The notes: generated by a model from the sequence alone, not told the origin. DNA of 64,000 nucleotides from Albimonas donghaensis (GCF_900106695.1 NZ_FNMZ01000011.1:83612-147611); one strand, 5' to 3'. Counted from the first letter of the stretch, positions 25,297 to 34,649 are shown. A program made the numbers and translations.

Positions 25297-27567
25297 TCAG
25301 TAGCAGAGGCAGTCCTGAAGGTCGTAGCCGACCACGAAGATCTGGCCGTTGGCGTCGTAGCCGCCCGAGCCGTTGTCCGACACCGGCTGGAAGATCAGGC
25401 CCAGCACGTCGCCGTCGGCGCCCGTCGGCGCGAAGCCGTCGCCGTTGGCCATCGCGGCGTCGTACATGGTCTGCGCCGCCGCGGTGAGCTGGACGCCCGG
25501 TGTGGAGCGGGAGGTGTCGATGCCGCCCACGTCGTCCATGAGCTGCCAGATGGCGCTCTGGATGTCGGTGTAGCCGTAGCCCTGGTCCTCGTAGCGCTGG
25601 CTCAGGAGCCAGTTGAGGTTGTCCAGGTTCTCCTCCTTGTCGATCACGTCGCCGCCGTCGAAGTTGACGTCCGGAATGTCGCCGGTCGAGGTGTAGACCA
25701 GCGCGTCGGTGGCGTCGTAGTTGGCGGGGCGGGTGCGATCCACGCAGTAGGCCGGGCCGAACAGGCCGTCGATGCCATGATCGGTGAGCCCGAGCGCGCC
25801 GAGATCGAGCAGCGCCTCGGCCGCGGTCTCGTCGAAATCGACCGCGGCGTTGACCGTCTCCACCAGCCAGCTGACCGGATCCAGCACCTGGCCCAGGTCC
25901 ATGGAGGCGAGCAGCGGGTTGTCGTTGTCGATCAGCTCGACCGCGTTGACGCCGCCGCAGATGTCGATGACGACCTCGCCGATATCGGTCGCGCCCTCAT
26001 CGTCGCCGATGACGTATTCGAACGAATCCGCGCCCTTCTGGCCGACCAGCAGCGTGTCGAAGTCGTCGCCGGTCCCGCTGAGATCGTATTCGAAGGCGTC
26101 GCCGACCCGGGTCACCACCGCGCCGCTGTCCAGCGTGAAGCTGTCGCCGTCGGTCATGAACTCGATGCCGGCGTCGGTCTTGATGCCGAGCAGGCCCCAG
26201 ACCTCGTCCGGATCGGCGTCCGAGTCGTTGGCCAGCACGTCGATCAGGGTCGCGTCGGTGGAGCAGAGCCCGCCTTCGTCGTCCACGGCGATCGGGGCGG
26301 AGTTGGCGTTGGCGCCGCCGCAGTCGAGCTCGCCGGCATTGCCGCCGATCTTCTCCGAGTCGCCGCGCCAGCCGCCCTCATAGCCGACCGAGGTCGCGCG
26401 GATCGCGAAGTCCTGGTTGCGGAAGTCGTCCAGGCTCATCCCGTCGGGATGCGAGATCACCAGCGTGGTGGAGCGGATGTCGTCCTTGCCGATGCCGGAG
26501 GTCCCGAGCTTCACGCCGGCGTCGAAGCGGCCGAGACCCGAGACGTTGGCGCCCCAGCCGAGATCCTTTACCCGGTCCTCGCAGTACTGGGTTCCGGTGA
26601 CGTCGTCGCCGGTGATCCGCAGGCCGCCGATCTTGCTCTCGTCCGCGACGTGGAAGAACAGGCCGCGCAGGTCGCCGACCTTGGCGCTGTCATCGGCCAC
26701 GGCGAGCTCGATCTGAACCGAGCCGTCGGGCAGCTCGGTGAGGTGGACCTCGATGTCGAGCCCGTCCTGCGACAGGGTGAACTGGCAGGCGCCGCCGCCC
26801 GACGGGGGCGGGGTGTCGTCGACGTCCTCGACCTCGACCTTCACGCAGGCCTCGTCGGAGCCGCCCTCGCCGTCGGTCACCTTGACCTTGACGTCGTAGA
26901 CATTGTCGCCGTCGGCATCGAGCGGCGCTTCGAAGTCGGGCGCGTCGATGAAGGTCAGCTCGCCGGTGGCGGGGTCGACCGTGAACAGCGCCGCGTCGTC
27001 GCCGCCCGAGATCTCATAGGTCAGCGTGTCGCCGTCGGCGTCGGTGGCGTCGAGGTCGATGACGGCGAGCGTGTTCTCGTCGATCGTGACTTCGATGCAG
27101 GCGTTGCAGTCGTCTTCGAACACCGGCTCGGCGTTGACGTCGCAACCCCAGCCGCCGCCCCAGCCGCCGCCGCCCCAGCCGCCGCCGTGCCCGCCGCCGC
27201 CGTGACCGCCGCCGCCGTGCCCGCCGCCGTGACCGCCGCCCGAATGACCGCCGCCCCAGCCGCAATCATCCCAGGACGAGCCGCCCCAGCCGCCCTTCGA
27301 GCCGCCCCAGCCGTCATCGCACCAGCTTTTGGAGTCGTGCTTCTTCGAGCCGCCCCCGCCGCCCTTGGAGCCGTAGCCCCAGTCGCAGTCGTTGGATTTG
27401 TTGTGGCCGCCCCATCCCTTGGAACCGTGCGAAGAGCCTTTGCTCGATCCGCCCCAGCTCGACGAGGAATAGCCCCAGTCGCATTTGCCGGACGAAGAAT
27501 AGCCGCCCTTGCTGCTCGACCAGCCGCCGAACGAGAAATATCCGTAAGTCACCGCGAAAGTCCCCAT
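25297..27567 (-). CDS. Modular surface protein: Gly/Ser/Trp/His-rich N-terminus, cadherin-like domains, C-terminal thioester-domain candidate
   Basis: 756 residues from the only in-frame start (ATG at 27567; a stop lies seven codons upstream). Residues 10-142 are low complexity, rich in Gly, Ser, Trp and His with repeated CDWGY. Residues about 146-252 form a cadherin-like domain (IDENTLAVIDLDATDADGD, DGDNVYDVKVKVTDGEGG). Residues 260-420 are an unassigned beta domain. Residues 425-570 include a VCBS/Ig-like piece beginning APIAVDDEG. The C-terminal 150 residues contain AYCVDRT with Cys608 and TDIQSAIWQLMDD with Gln670, matching the Cys and Gln motifs of Gram-positive thioester (TED) adhesin domains. 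No signal peptide, RTX repeats or VPLPA tail are seen, so the export route is open. Likely a surface or secreted adhesin (inference). It is divergent from an RND pump across 819 bases. Confidence 0.7.
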   Translation of the reverse strand: MGTFAVTYGYFSFGGWSSSKGGYSSSGKCDWGYSSSSWGGSSKGSSHGSKGWGGHNKSNDCDWGYGSKGGGGGSKKHDSKSWCDDGWGGSKGGWGGSSWDDCGWGGGHSGGGHGGGHGGGGHGGGGHGGGWGGGGWGGGWGCDVNAEPVFEDDCNACIEVTIDENTLAVIDLDATDADGDTLTYEISGGDDAALFTVDPATGELTFIDAPDFEAPLDADGDNVYDVKVKVTDGEGGSDEACVKVEVEDVDDTPPPSGGGACQFTLSQDGLDIEVHLTELPDGSVQIELAVADDSAKVGDLRGLFFHVADESKIGGLRITGDDVTGTQYCEDRVKDLGWGANVSGLGRFDAGVKLGTSGIGKDDIRSTTLVISHPDGMSLDDFRNQDFAIRATSVGYEGGWRGDSEKIGGNAGELDCGGANANSAPIAVDDEGGLCSTDATLIDVLANDSDADPDEVWGLLGIKTDAGIEFMTDGDSFTLDSGAVVTRVGDAFEYDLSGTGDDFDTLLVGQKGADSFEYVIGDDEGATDIGEVVIDICGGVNAVELIDNDNPLLASMDLGQVLDPVSWLVETVNAAVDFDETAAEALLDLGALGLTDHGIDGLFGPAYCVDRTRPANYDATDALVYTSTGDIPDVNFDGGDVIDKEENLDNLNWLLSQRYEDQGYGYTDIQSAIWQLMDDVGGIDTSRSTPGVQLTAAAQTMYDAAMANGDGFAPTGADGDVLGLIFQPVSDNGSGGYDANGQIFVVGYDLQDCLCY

Positions 27568-28386
27568 AGAACACGCGGGCGCACGCTCCTACCCAGGAGC
27601 GGACCACGTGAGTCCCCAGAACGCAGCCGGGACCCCCCCGACAGCGCACGCAATTTGTATTTGAGACGCAGAAACGCTTTTACGACTGACCCTGACCACC
27701 CGCCGTGTCTGCCCCAGTCACGGTTGGGTCGGGTCATTCTTGTCACCGGCCTACAGGGCCGGCTCATCACCGGCCTACATGGCCAGCGGACGCTACGGGC
27801 CGTTGTATAGCCCCGATTAACGGCAAATGAAATGCCCTTGAGGTTAATAACCTTGCGTCCTTTCACGACAAGGGGACGGCGCGCGATCGGTCGCGCCGGC
27901 ATGTCTCGGGCCCTGGCGAGGCGCGCGGAGTTTCGCCATCGCATTGGGTCGCAAAGTGAAATTCGATCCCATTCGGGGCCCGCGAGGGTCGTCCGACCGG
28001 CCGGTCGCCCCGGTTTTTCCGGCGCCGGGCTTCCATAAAATCTGCATTAACAGCGCGGCGACTTTTGCGGGTTCCAGGGGTGGTAAGGTTAAAACCTGCG
28101 GATTCGCGCGGCGCCGGCGACGGGAGCGAGTCGTTTTCGGCGCCGGAGTGTTGATCCGTCGACAGCTGATTCCGCTTGCCGCGCCGTCCGGGGGCGGGTC
28201 AGATGACGGCCGCGCCGACCTGCGCCGCGCCGCGCGAACCGATCCTCGTCATCGTCCTGCGAACGGACTTTCGCGGGCGGTCGCGACGGCGCGCGCGTAG
28301 GCGCGTGTCAGTCCCGCATTCGCCGTCCCGTTTTCCCGGTCCCGCATCCCCCGTCCCGCATCCTCCGTCTCGTTTCAAGGAAGCTC
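27568..28386. other. Long divergent intergenic region with repeats and palindromes
   Basis: 819 bases between two divergent genes. No convincing gene: short frames lack ribosome sites. Seen: an 18-bp direct repeat at 27743 and 27767, and two related palindromes, AGGTTAATAACCT at 27841-27853 and AGGTTAAAACCT at 28086-28097. There are also AT-richer islands around 27810-27860 and 28030-28095, and three GTCCCGCAT/GTCCCGT variants at 28305-28365. Likely holds promoters for both sides. Confidence 0.55.
27743..27784. repeat. Two 18-bp direct repeats, 24-bp period
   Basis: TCACCGGCCTACAGGGCC at 27743-27760 and TCACCGGCCTACATGGCC at 27767-27784 differ by one base. The spacing of 24 bp places them on roughly opposite faces of the helix. 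Confidence 0.75.
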
Positions 28387-29601
28387 ATGGCCTCTCTTCT
28401 TCGCCAGATCGTCGTGCTGGCCGCGCTCGCCGGCGGCGCCGGATGGGCGATCCAGACGCAGTTCCCGCAGGAGGCCGCCGGCGATGGCGAGGCCCGCAAG
28501 CGCCCGCCCGTCTCCGTGGCGGTGGCCGAGGCGCGGGCCGGCGAGGTGGAGCGCGTGGTCTCGGCCATCGGCACCGGACGCGCGCTGCGCTCGGTCGAGC
28601 TGCGCTTCACCGATACCGGCCGGGTCTCCGAGATCCTGTTCGACGACGGCGACGCCGTGGAGGCGGGCGCGGTCCTGGCCCGGCTCGACGATGCGGCGGA
28701 GCAGGCGGCGCTGGCCGAGGCCTCCGCCGCGCTGGAGGAGGCGCAGGCCGCCTTCGAACGCGCCGAGGCGCTGCGCGAACAGGGCCGGGTGACCACGGCG
28801 GCCTTCGACGTGGCCGCGGGGCTGCTGAAACGCGCCCGCGCCCGCAAGGCGGCGGCGGAGGCCGATCTCGACGGGCGCTACCTGCGCGCGCCCTTCGACG
28901 GGGTGGTGGGCTTCGCGGCCATCGATCCCGGCGCGGTGGTGTCCTCGGGCGCCAATATCGCGACGCTGGACGACATCTCCGAGCTTGAGGTGCAGTTCGC
29001 CGTGCCCGAGCGGCATTTCGGCGAGGTGGCGGTGGGGCGCGCGGTGCGGGCCACGACCTCGATCTTCCCCGACGAGTCCTTCCTGGGCGAGGTCCGCTCC
29101 ATCGACCGGCGGGTGGACGAGCTGTCCCGCGCCTTCCGGGTGCGGGCGCGGTTTCCCAATAACGGCCTGCGGCTGCCGGCGGGCGCCTTCATGCAGGTGG
29201 AGCTGGTGCTCGACGCCCGTCAGGGCGTGATCGCGCCGGAGGAGGCGCTGGTGGTCGAGGCGGGCGCCGTGCATGTTTTCGTGCTGAACGCCGACGACCG
29301 GATCGAGCGGCGCGAGGTCGTCGTGGGCGGCCGCCGGGCCGGGGAGGCGGAGATCATCTCGGGCCTAGAGGCCGGAGAGCGGGTGGTGACCCGCGGCGTG
29401 CAGAAGGTGCGCGACGGGGTGCCCGCCAGGGCGTTGCAGACGGAGGGCGCCCTGCGCCCCGAGGCCCGCGCCGACGAACCCGCGCCGAGCGAGCGCGCGG
29501 ACGCGGCGCCGCCCTCGGGGCCGTCCCGGGCCGGACGCCCCGCGACGCCCGCCGCGACGCCCGCCGCATCGGGGGCGGCTCCGATCCGCTCCGCCGGCTG
29601 A
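28387..29601 (+). CDS. RND efflux periplasmic adaptor (membrane fusion protein)
   Basis: 404 residues. A short membrane anchor (LLRQIVVLAALAGGAGWAI) precedes the AcrA/MexA-like domains: a lipoyl half-motif (ALRSVELRFTDTGRVSEILFDDGDAVEAGAVLARLDD, in parts) and a coiled hairpin (about 95-150, EASAALEEAQAAFERAEAL). The second lipoyl half is RAPFDGVVGFAAIDPGAVVSSG, then the beta-barrel. The tail from about 355 is Ala/Pro-rich and unfolded. It links the inner-membrane pump encoded next to an outer-membrane channel that is not encoded here. It starts 15 bases before the pump gene. Substrate unknown. Confidence 0.93.
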   Translation: MASLLRQIVVLAALAGGAGWAIQTQFPQEAAGDGEARKRPPVSVAVAEARAGEVERVVSAIGTGRALRSVELRFTDTGRVSEILFDDGDAVEAGAVLARLDDAAEQAALAEASAALEEAQAAFERAEALREQGRVTTAAFDVAAGLLKRARARKAAAEADLDGRYLRAPFDGVVGFAAIDPGAVVSSGANIATLDDISELEVQFAVPERHFGEVAVGRAVRATTSIFPDESFLGEVRSIDRRVDELSRAFRVRARFPNNGLRLPAGAFMQVELVLDARQGVIAPEEALVVEAGAVHVFVLNADDRIERREVVVGGRRAGEAEIISGLEAGERVVTRGVQKVRDGVPARALQTEGALRPEARADEPAPSERADAAPPSGPSRAGRPATPAATPAASGAAPIRSAG

Positions 29602-29616
29602 CGGGGACCGCGCGCC

Positions 29617-32600
29617 ATGTCCTTTCCCGGCTTCTTCATCCGCCGCCCGGTCTTCGCGGCGGTCCTGTCCCTGCTGATCGTGGTCATCGGCCTGGTGTCG
29701 CTGACCCGCCTTCCGGTGCGCGAGCTGCCCGACGTGGACGCGGCCACCGTCACCATCTCCACCTCCTGGCGCGGCGCCGCGCCTTCGGTGGTGGACACCC
29801 AGATCACCGAGGTGGTGGAAAGCGCCGTCGCCGGCGTGGCGGGGGTGGAGCGCATCGCCTCGTCGTCCGAGCGCGGCGACAGCCGGGTGGTGGTCACCTT
29901 CGTCACCTCGCGCGATGTGGACGATGCGGCCAACGACATCCGCGGCGCGGTGGCGCGCATCGTCAACCGCCTGCCGGAAGAGGCCGACGACCCCCGCGTC
30001 TACAAGAACGACTCCGATTCCGATCCGGTGATGCGGCTGGCCATCGTCTCCGACCGCCATGACCCGCCCCGGATCACCGACTACGCGGAACGCTATATCG
30101 TGGACCGGCTGGCGACGCTGGACGGGGTCGCGGCGGTCACCATCAACGGCCAGCGCCGCTACGCCATCCGCATCGCGCTCGACCCCGCCGCCATGGCCGC
30201 GCGGGGGCTGACCGCGACCGAGATCGCCGCGGCCCTGCGCGCCAACAACCTGGAGCTGCCGGCCGGCGACGTGATTTCCCTCTGGCGCCGGTTCCAGGTG
30301 CGCGCGGCCACCCGGCTCGACGATCCGGAGGATTTCCGGCGGCTGGTGGTCTCGGTGGTCGACGGCGCACCGGTCCGGCTGGGCGAGATCGCCGAAGTCA
30401 CCGTGGGCTCGGAGAATGACGAGACCATCGTGCGCTCCGAGGGCCGCAACGCGGTCGGGCTGTCGGTGCAGCGGCAGAGCCAGGCCAACACCATCGCCAT
30501 CTCAGAGGCGGTGCGCGCCGAGCTGGAGAACATCCGCGCCTCGATGCCCGCGGGCATGGAGATCTTCGTAAGCTCCGACGACGCGGTGTTCATCCAGTCC
30601 TCGATCGAGGAGGTGCTGAAGACGCTGGCCATCGCGGTCGGGCTGGTGGTGCTGGTGATCTTCGTGTTCCTCGGATCCCCGCGCGCCACGCTGGCGCCGG
30701 CGGTGGTGATCCCGGTGGCGCTGATCGGCGCGGTGGCGGGGATCTACGCCTTCGGCTTCTCGATCAACATCCTCACGCTTTTCGCGCTGATCCTGGCCAT
30801 CGGCATCGTGGTCGACGACGCCATCGTGGTGCTGGAGAACATCCAGCGCCGGGTGGAGCGCGGAGAACCCCCCGCCGCCGCCGCCCTTCGGGGCTCCGAC
30901 CAGGTGGTGTTCGCGGTGCTGGCGACCTCGATCACGCTGGTCTCGGTCTTCGTGCCGATCTCGTTCCTCGACGGGCAAGTGGGGCGGCTGTTCACCGAAT
31001 TCGGCATCGTTATGGCGGTGGCCGTGGCGTTCTCCACCTTCGTCGCGCTGACCCTGACGCCGGTCCTGTGCCACCGGGTGCTGCGCCAGGGCTCCGGCGG
31101 AATGCTGGAGCGGGCGGTGAACCGGGTCTTCGCCGCCATCGAGCGCGGCTACCGCGCCGCCTTGCGCGGCGTGATGGGCTATCCGCTGGTCATCATCGTC
31201 GTGGCGCTGTCCATCGCCGGCTCCGCCGCCTGGCTGAACGAGCAGCTGTCGCGCGAGCTTTCCCCGCGCGAGGATCGCGGCGTGTTCTTCGTCGCCGTCA
31301 CCGCGCCGCAGGGGGCCACCGTCGCCTATACCGACCGCGAGGTCGCGGAGGTCGAGACCAGGCTGCTGCCCCTGCTCGACACCGGCGATGCGGCGCGGAT
31401 CTTCTCCATCATCGGGTTCAGGGGCGAGACCCATCGCGCCTTCGTGGTGGTGCGCCTGTCGGACTGGAAGGCGCGGGCGCGCACCAGCCAGGAGATCGTC
31501 GGCTCCCTGATCGGGCCGGTGTCCTCGCTGCCCGGCGCGCGGGCCTTCCCGATCAATCCGTCGGGGCTGGGGCTGCGCGGGTCGCGCACGCCGTTGCAGG
31601 TGAAGGTGCTGGGCCCGGATTTCCTGTCGGTGCAGGAATGGTCGAAGACCCTGCTGGAGGCGCTGGCCGAGGAACCCGGCCTGCGCAACCTGGAGACCGA
31701 CTACGAGGAGACCCAGCCCGAGCTGAGCATCGAGGTCGACCGGGCGCTGGCCGACGATCTCGGCGTGTCGGTCGAGGATATCGGGGCGACGCTGCAGACC
31801 TTCTTCGCCGGGCGCGAGGTGACCGGCTGGATCGAGCGGGGTCGCGAATATCCGGTGATCCTTCAGGCGAAGGAGGACAGCCGCCGCACGGCCGAGGATC
31901 TGGGGGCGATGTATGTCCGCTCCAACACCACCGGGGCGCTGATTCCGCTGTCGGCGCTGCTGACCTCCTCGGAAGGCGCGGCCTCGCCGGAGCTGGCGCG
32001 GTTCAACCGGCTGCCGGCCATCGAGATCTCGGCGGCGCTGGAGGAGGGCTATGACCTGGGCGCGGCGGTGGAGGCGGTGCTGGCCACCGCCGCCCGCGTG
32101 TTGCCCGCCGAGGCGCAGATCGCCTTCGACGGCCAGAGCCGCGAGTTCCAGGAGACCTCGGGCGGGGCGGTGTGGACCTTCGTCTTCGCGATCCTCGTGG
32201 TCTACCTGGTGCTGGCCGCGCAGTTCGAAAGCTTCGTGGACCCGCTGGTGATCCTGCTGACGGTGCCGCTGGGGCTGACGGGGGCCTTCGCGACCCTGTG
32301 GCTCTTCGACCAGTCGCTCAACATCTACACGCAGGTGGGGCTGGTCTTGTTGATCGGGTTGATGGCCAAGAACGGCATTCTCATCGTGGAATTCGCCAAC
32401 CAGTTGCGCGACGAGGGTTATTCGGTCCGCGAGGCGGCGCTGGAGGGCGCGGTGGCCCGCCTGCGGCCGGTGGCGATGACGGTGATCTCGACGCTGCTCG
32501 GCGCGCTGCCGCTGGTCTGGTCGACCGGGGCGGGGTCCGAGGCGCGCGAGGCCATCGGGCTGGTCATCATGGGCGGGTTCGGCATCGCCTCGCTGCTGAC

Positions 32601-32739
32601 GCTGTTCCTGACGCCGGTGCTCTACGACCTGATGGTGCGCCATACCCGGTCCCGGGGGGCGGTGTCGCAGGAACTGGAGAGCGCGCTGGCCGCCGACGAT
32701 CGCGCCGCGGGGGCGGAGACCCGAACGCCGGCCGAGTAG
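29617..32739 (+). CDS. RND family inner-membrane efflux pump (AcrB-like)
   Basis: 1040 residues, the standard length for hydrophobic/amphiphilic-drug RND pumps, with 12 predicted membrane helices and two large periplasmic loops. Start FPGFFIRRPVFAAVLSLLIVVIGLVSL and RLPVRELPDVDAATVTISTSW are typical. The proton-relay Asp pair is Asp400-Asp401 in GIVVDDAIVVLENIQRR of TM4, with the usual TM10 Lys in GLMAKNGILIVEFANQ. Drug/proton antiport is the likely function; the substrate is unknown, and the closest relatives are MexF- or AcrB-like rather than heavy-metal pumps. Co-operonic with its adaptor; no local repressor gene. Confidence 0.95.
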   Translation: MSFPGFFIRRPVFAAVLSLLIVVIGLVSLTRLPVRELPDVDAATVTISTSWRGAAPSVVDTQITEVVESAVAGVAGVERIASSSERGDSRVVVTFVTSRDVDDAANDIRGAVARIVNRLPEEADDPRVYKNDSDSDPVMRLAIVSDRHDPPRITDYAERYIVDRLATLDGVAAVTINGQRRYAIRIALDPAAMAARGLTATEIAAALRANNLELPAGDVISLWRRFQVRAATRLDDPEDFRRLVVSVVDGAPVRLGEIAEVTVGSENDETIVRSEGRNAVGLSVQRQSQANTIAISEAVRAELENIRASMPAGMEIFVSSDDAVFIQSSIEEVLKTLAIAVGLVVLVIFVFLGSPRATLAPAVVIPVALIGAVAGIYAFGFSINILTLFALILAIGIVVDDAIVVLENIQRRVERGEPPAAAALRGSDQVVFAVLATSITLVSVFVPISFLDGQVGRLFTEFGIVMAVAVAFSTFVALTLTPVLCHRVLRQGSGGMLERAVNRVFAAIERGYRAALRGVMGYPLVIIVVALSIAGSAAWLNEQLSRELSPREDRGVFFVAVTAPQGATVAYTDREVAEVETRLLPLLDTGDAARIFSIIGFRGETHRAFVVVRLSDWKARARTSQEIVGSLIGPVSSLPGARAFPINPSGLGLRGSRTPLQVKVLGPDFLSVQEWSKTLLEALAEEPGLRNLETDYEETQPELSIEVDRALADDLGVSVEDIGATLQTFFAGREVTGWIERGREYPVILQAKEDSRRTAEDLGAMYVRSNTTGALIPLSALLTSSEGAASPELARFNRLPAIEISAALEEGYDLGAAVEAVLATAARVLPAEAQIAFDGQSREFQETSGGAVWTFVFAILVVYLVLAAQFESFVDPLVILLTVPLGLTGAFATLWLFDQSLNIYTQVGLVLLIGLMAKNGILIVEFANQLRDEGYSVREAALEGAVARLRPVAMTVISTLLGALPLVWSTGAGSEAREAIGLVIMGGFGIASLLTLFLTPVLYDLMVRHTRSRGAVSQELESALAADDRAAGAETRTPAE

Positions 32740-32844
32740 GGCGGGCGCCGCCCCCCCTCCTCACCGCCGCCGCCCCCCGCCCTCACCGCCGCCGCACTGC
32801 AACATCGCCCCTTGCGCGGCCAATGGCCCGCGTCTACGCTGATT

Positions 32845-33045
32845 CCGACCCGTTGGGAGACGCTGGCGACGAGCGTTGCGGACCACTGCCCGCAGCGCCC
32901 CCGCCAGGGCCGAAGGAGCAACCGCCCCGGAAACTCTCAGGCGAAAGGACCGGCGGGGTCGATCGGAACGCTGGAGAGTGGCGCGGACGCGCCCGCCGAA
33001 GGGATAGCGATCTCAGGCGGAAGGACAGCGGGGGCGGTTCGGCGA
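32845..33045 (+). ncRNA. Tandem glycine riboswitch
   Basis: Two glycine aptamers in series ahead of gcvT. The first has GCCGAAGGAGCAA (about 32909) and ACTCTCAGGCGAAAGGACCG (32932-32951). The second has GCCGAAGGGATAG (32995 on) and ATCTCAGGCGGAAGGACAGC (33010-33029). A further stem GGCGGT / ACCGCC (about 33033-33058) just before gcvT may be the expression platform. Glycine binding normally turns the cleavage operon on. Ends are approximate. Confidence 0.87.
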
Positions 33046-33087
33046 GCGGGAGACCGCCGCCTGCGCTGCGCATCGACTGGGGGGCTT

Positions 33088-34260
33088 ATGAGCGAACATG
33101 ACGAGATGGACGGGCAGGGCGACGCGTCCGGCGAGGCGCTGGCGCGCACGCCGCTGACCGCCCTGCATGAAAGCCTGGGCGCCCGCATGGCGCCCTTCGC
33201 GGGCTGGCTGATGCCGGTGCAGTATCCTTCGGGCATCCTGCGCGAGCACGCCGCGGCGCGCGAGGGCGCGGCGCTGTTCGACGTCTCCCACATGTGCCAG
33301 GTGATCCTGCGCCCCCGTTCCGGCAAGCTGGAGGACGCGGCGCTGGCGCTGGAGCGGATCGCGCCGATCTCGGTGGCGGGGCTGGCGCCGGACCGGCAGC
33401 GCTACGGGCTGTTCACCGCGCCGAACGGCGGCATTCTCGACGATTTCATGGTGGCCAATCGCGGCGATCACCTGTTCCTCGTGGTGAACGCCGCGCGGCG
33501 GGATCACGACCTCGCCCATCTGCGCGCCCATCTTTCGGACGATTGCGAGATCGAGGCGCTGACCGACCGCGCCCTCATCGCCCTGCAGGGACCGCGGGCG
33601 GAGGCGGCGGCCTCGGCGCTGGGCGCCTCGGTCGCGTCGATGAAGTTCATGGACGTGGCGGAGACCGCGCTGGCCGGCGTGCCCTGTCTGGTCTCGCGCT
33701 CCGGCTACACGGGCGAGGACGGGTTCGAGATCTCGATCCCCGCCGACCGGGCCGAGGGCGTGGCCGAGGCGCTGCTGGAGCAGGCGGGCGTCGCGCCCTC
33801 GGGCCTCGGCGCGCGGGACAGCCTGCGGCTGGAGGCGGGGCTCTGCCTTTACGGCTCCGACATCGACGAGACCACGACGCCGGCCGAGGCCGGGCTGGGC
33901 TGGGCGATCCAGAAGATCCGCCGGACCGGGGGCGCCCGCGAAGGCGGCTTCCCGGGCGCCGCGCGCATCCTGGCGGAGCTGGAGAACGGCCCGTCCCGCC
34001 TGCGCATCGGCCTGCGTCCCGAGGGCCGCGCGCCGATGCGCCCGCCGACCGCGATCTTCGACAGCGAGGACGCGGCCGAGCCGGTGGGCCAGGTCGTGTC
34101 CGGCGCCTTCGGGCCCACGCTGGGCGGCCCGATGGCCATGGCCTACGCGCCGACCGCGCTCGCCGCCCCCGGAACCCGCCTGTTCGGGGAGGTCCGCGGC
34201 AAGCGGCTTCCCGCGCTGGTCGCCGACCTTCCCTTCGTCCCCCATCGTTACAAGCGCTGA
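33088..34260 (+). CDS. gcvT: Aminomethyltransferase (glycine cleavage T-protein)
   Basis: Transfers the methylene group from the aminomethyl-lipoyl H-protein to tetrahydrofolate. 390 residues, slightly longer than the typical 360-375. Seen: PLTALHESLGARMAPFAGWLMPVQYPSGIL (in parts), AALFDVSHMCQVIL, GGILDDFMV with the folate-binding Asp, SRSGYTGEDGFEISIP, GLGARDSLRLEAGLCLYGSDIDETTTPAEAGLGW (in parts), and QVVSGAFGPTLGGPMAMAY. The ATG at 33088 follows a weak GGGGGG ribosome site directly after the riboswitch, so riboswitch folding may control access to it. Confidence 0.97.
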   Translation: MSEHDEMDGQGDASGEALARTPLTALHESLGARMAPFAGWLMPVQYPSGILREHAAAREGAALFDVSHMCQVILRPRSGKLEDAALALERIAPISVAGLAPDRQRYGLFTAPNGGILDDFMVANRGDHLFLVVNAARRDHDLAHLRAHLSDDCEIEALTDRALIALQGPRAEAAASALGASVASMKFMDVAETALAGVPCLVSRSGYTGEDGFEISIPADRAEGVAEALLEQAGVAPSGLGARDSLRLEAGLCLYGSDIDETTTPAEAGLGWAIQKIRRTGGAREGGFPGAARILAELENGPSRLRIGLRPEGRAPMRPPTAIFDSEDAAEPVGQVVSGAFGPTLGGPMAMAYAPTALAAPGTRLFGEVRGKRLPALVADLPFVPHRYKR

Positions 34261-34269
34261 GACCTCGCC

Positions 34270-34632
34270 ATGACCAAGTATACCGAAGACCATGAGTGGC
34301 TGGACCTCGACGGCGACATCGTCACCGTCGGCATCACCGAGCACGCCGCCGAGCAGCTCGGCGACATCGTGTTCATCGAACTGCCGGAAGTGGGCGACGT
34401 GGTCGCCTCCGGCGCCGAGGTGGTGACCATCGAATCCGTCAAGGCCGCCTCCGACATCGCGGCCCCGCTGGACGGAGAGATCGTCGAGATCAACGCCAAG
34501 ATCGTCGAGACCCCCGGCCTGGTGAACGAGGACCCCTCCGGCGAGGGCTGGTTCTTCAAGGTCAAGATCGAGGACGTGGGCGCGCTGGCCGAGTTCATGG
34601 ACGAAGACGAATACAAGGCCATGATCGATTGA
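34270..34632 (+). CDS. gcvH: Glycine cleavage system H-protein
   Basis: 120 residues. The lipoyl-carrying protein of the complex: start [34 protein letters not shown] (in parts), lipoylation Lys58 in [13 protein letters not shown], and the end [23 protein letters not shown]. It shuttles the aminomethyl group between P and T proteins. Nine bases separate it from gcvT and 17 from gcvP, giving one operon. Confidence 0.98.
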   Translation: MTKYTEDHEWLDLDGDIVTVGITEHAAEQLGDIVFIELPEVGDVVASGAEVVTIESVKAASDIAAPLDGEIVEINAKIVETPGLVNEDPSGEGWFFKVKIEDVGALAEFMDEDEYKAMID

Positions 34633-34649
34633 GCCCCAAGGACGCCCCC

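Noticed and set aside
25246..27810. 854-codon plus-strand frame opposite the large surface protein
   Set aside because: Composition (Val-Gly-Val-Asp runs) is that of a complementary-strand shadow, while the minus strand shows real domains.
27549..27944. 131-codon minus frame upstream of the large surface protein
   Set aside because: Arg-rich shadow overlapping that gene's start in another frame, without a ribosome site.
30502..32643. 713-codon minus-strand frame opposite the RND pump
   Set aside because: Antisense shadow rich in His, Arg and Gln. The plus strand encodes a full-length, motif-bearing RND protein.
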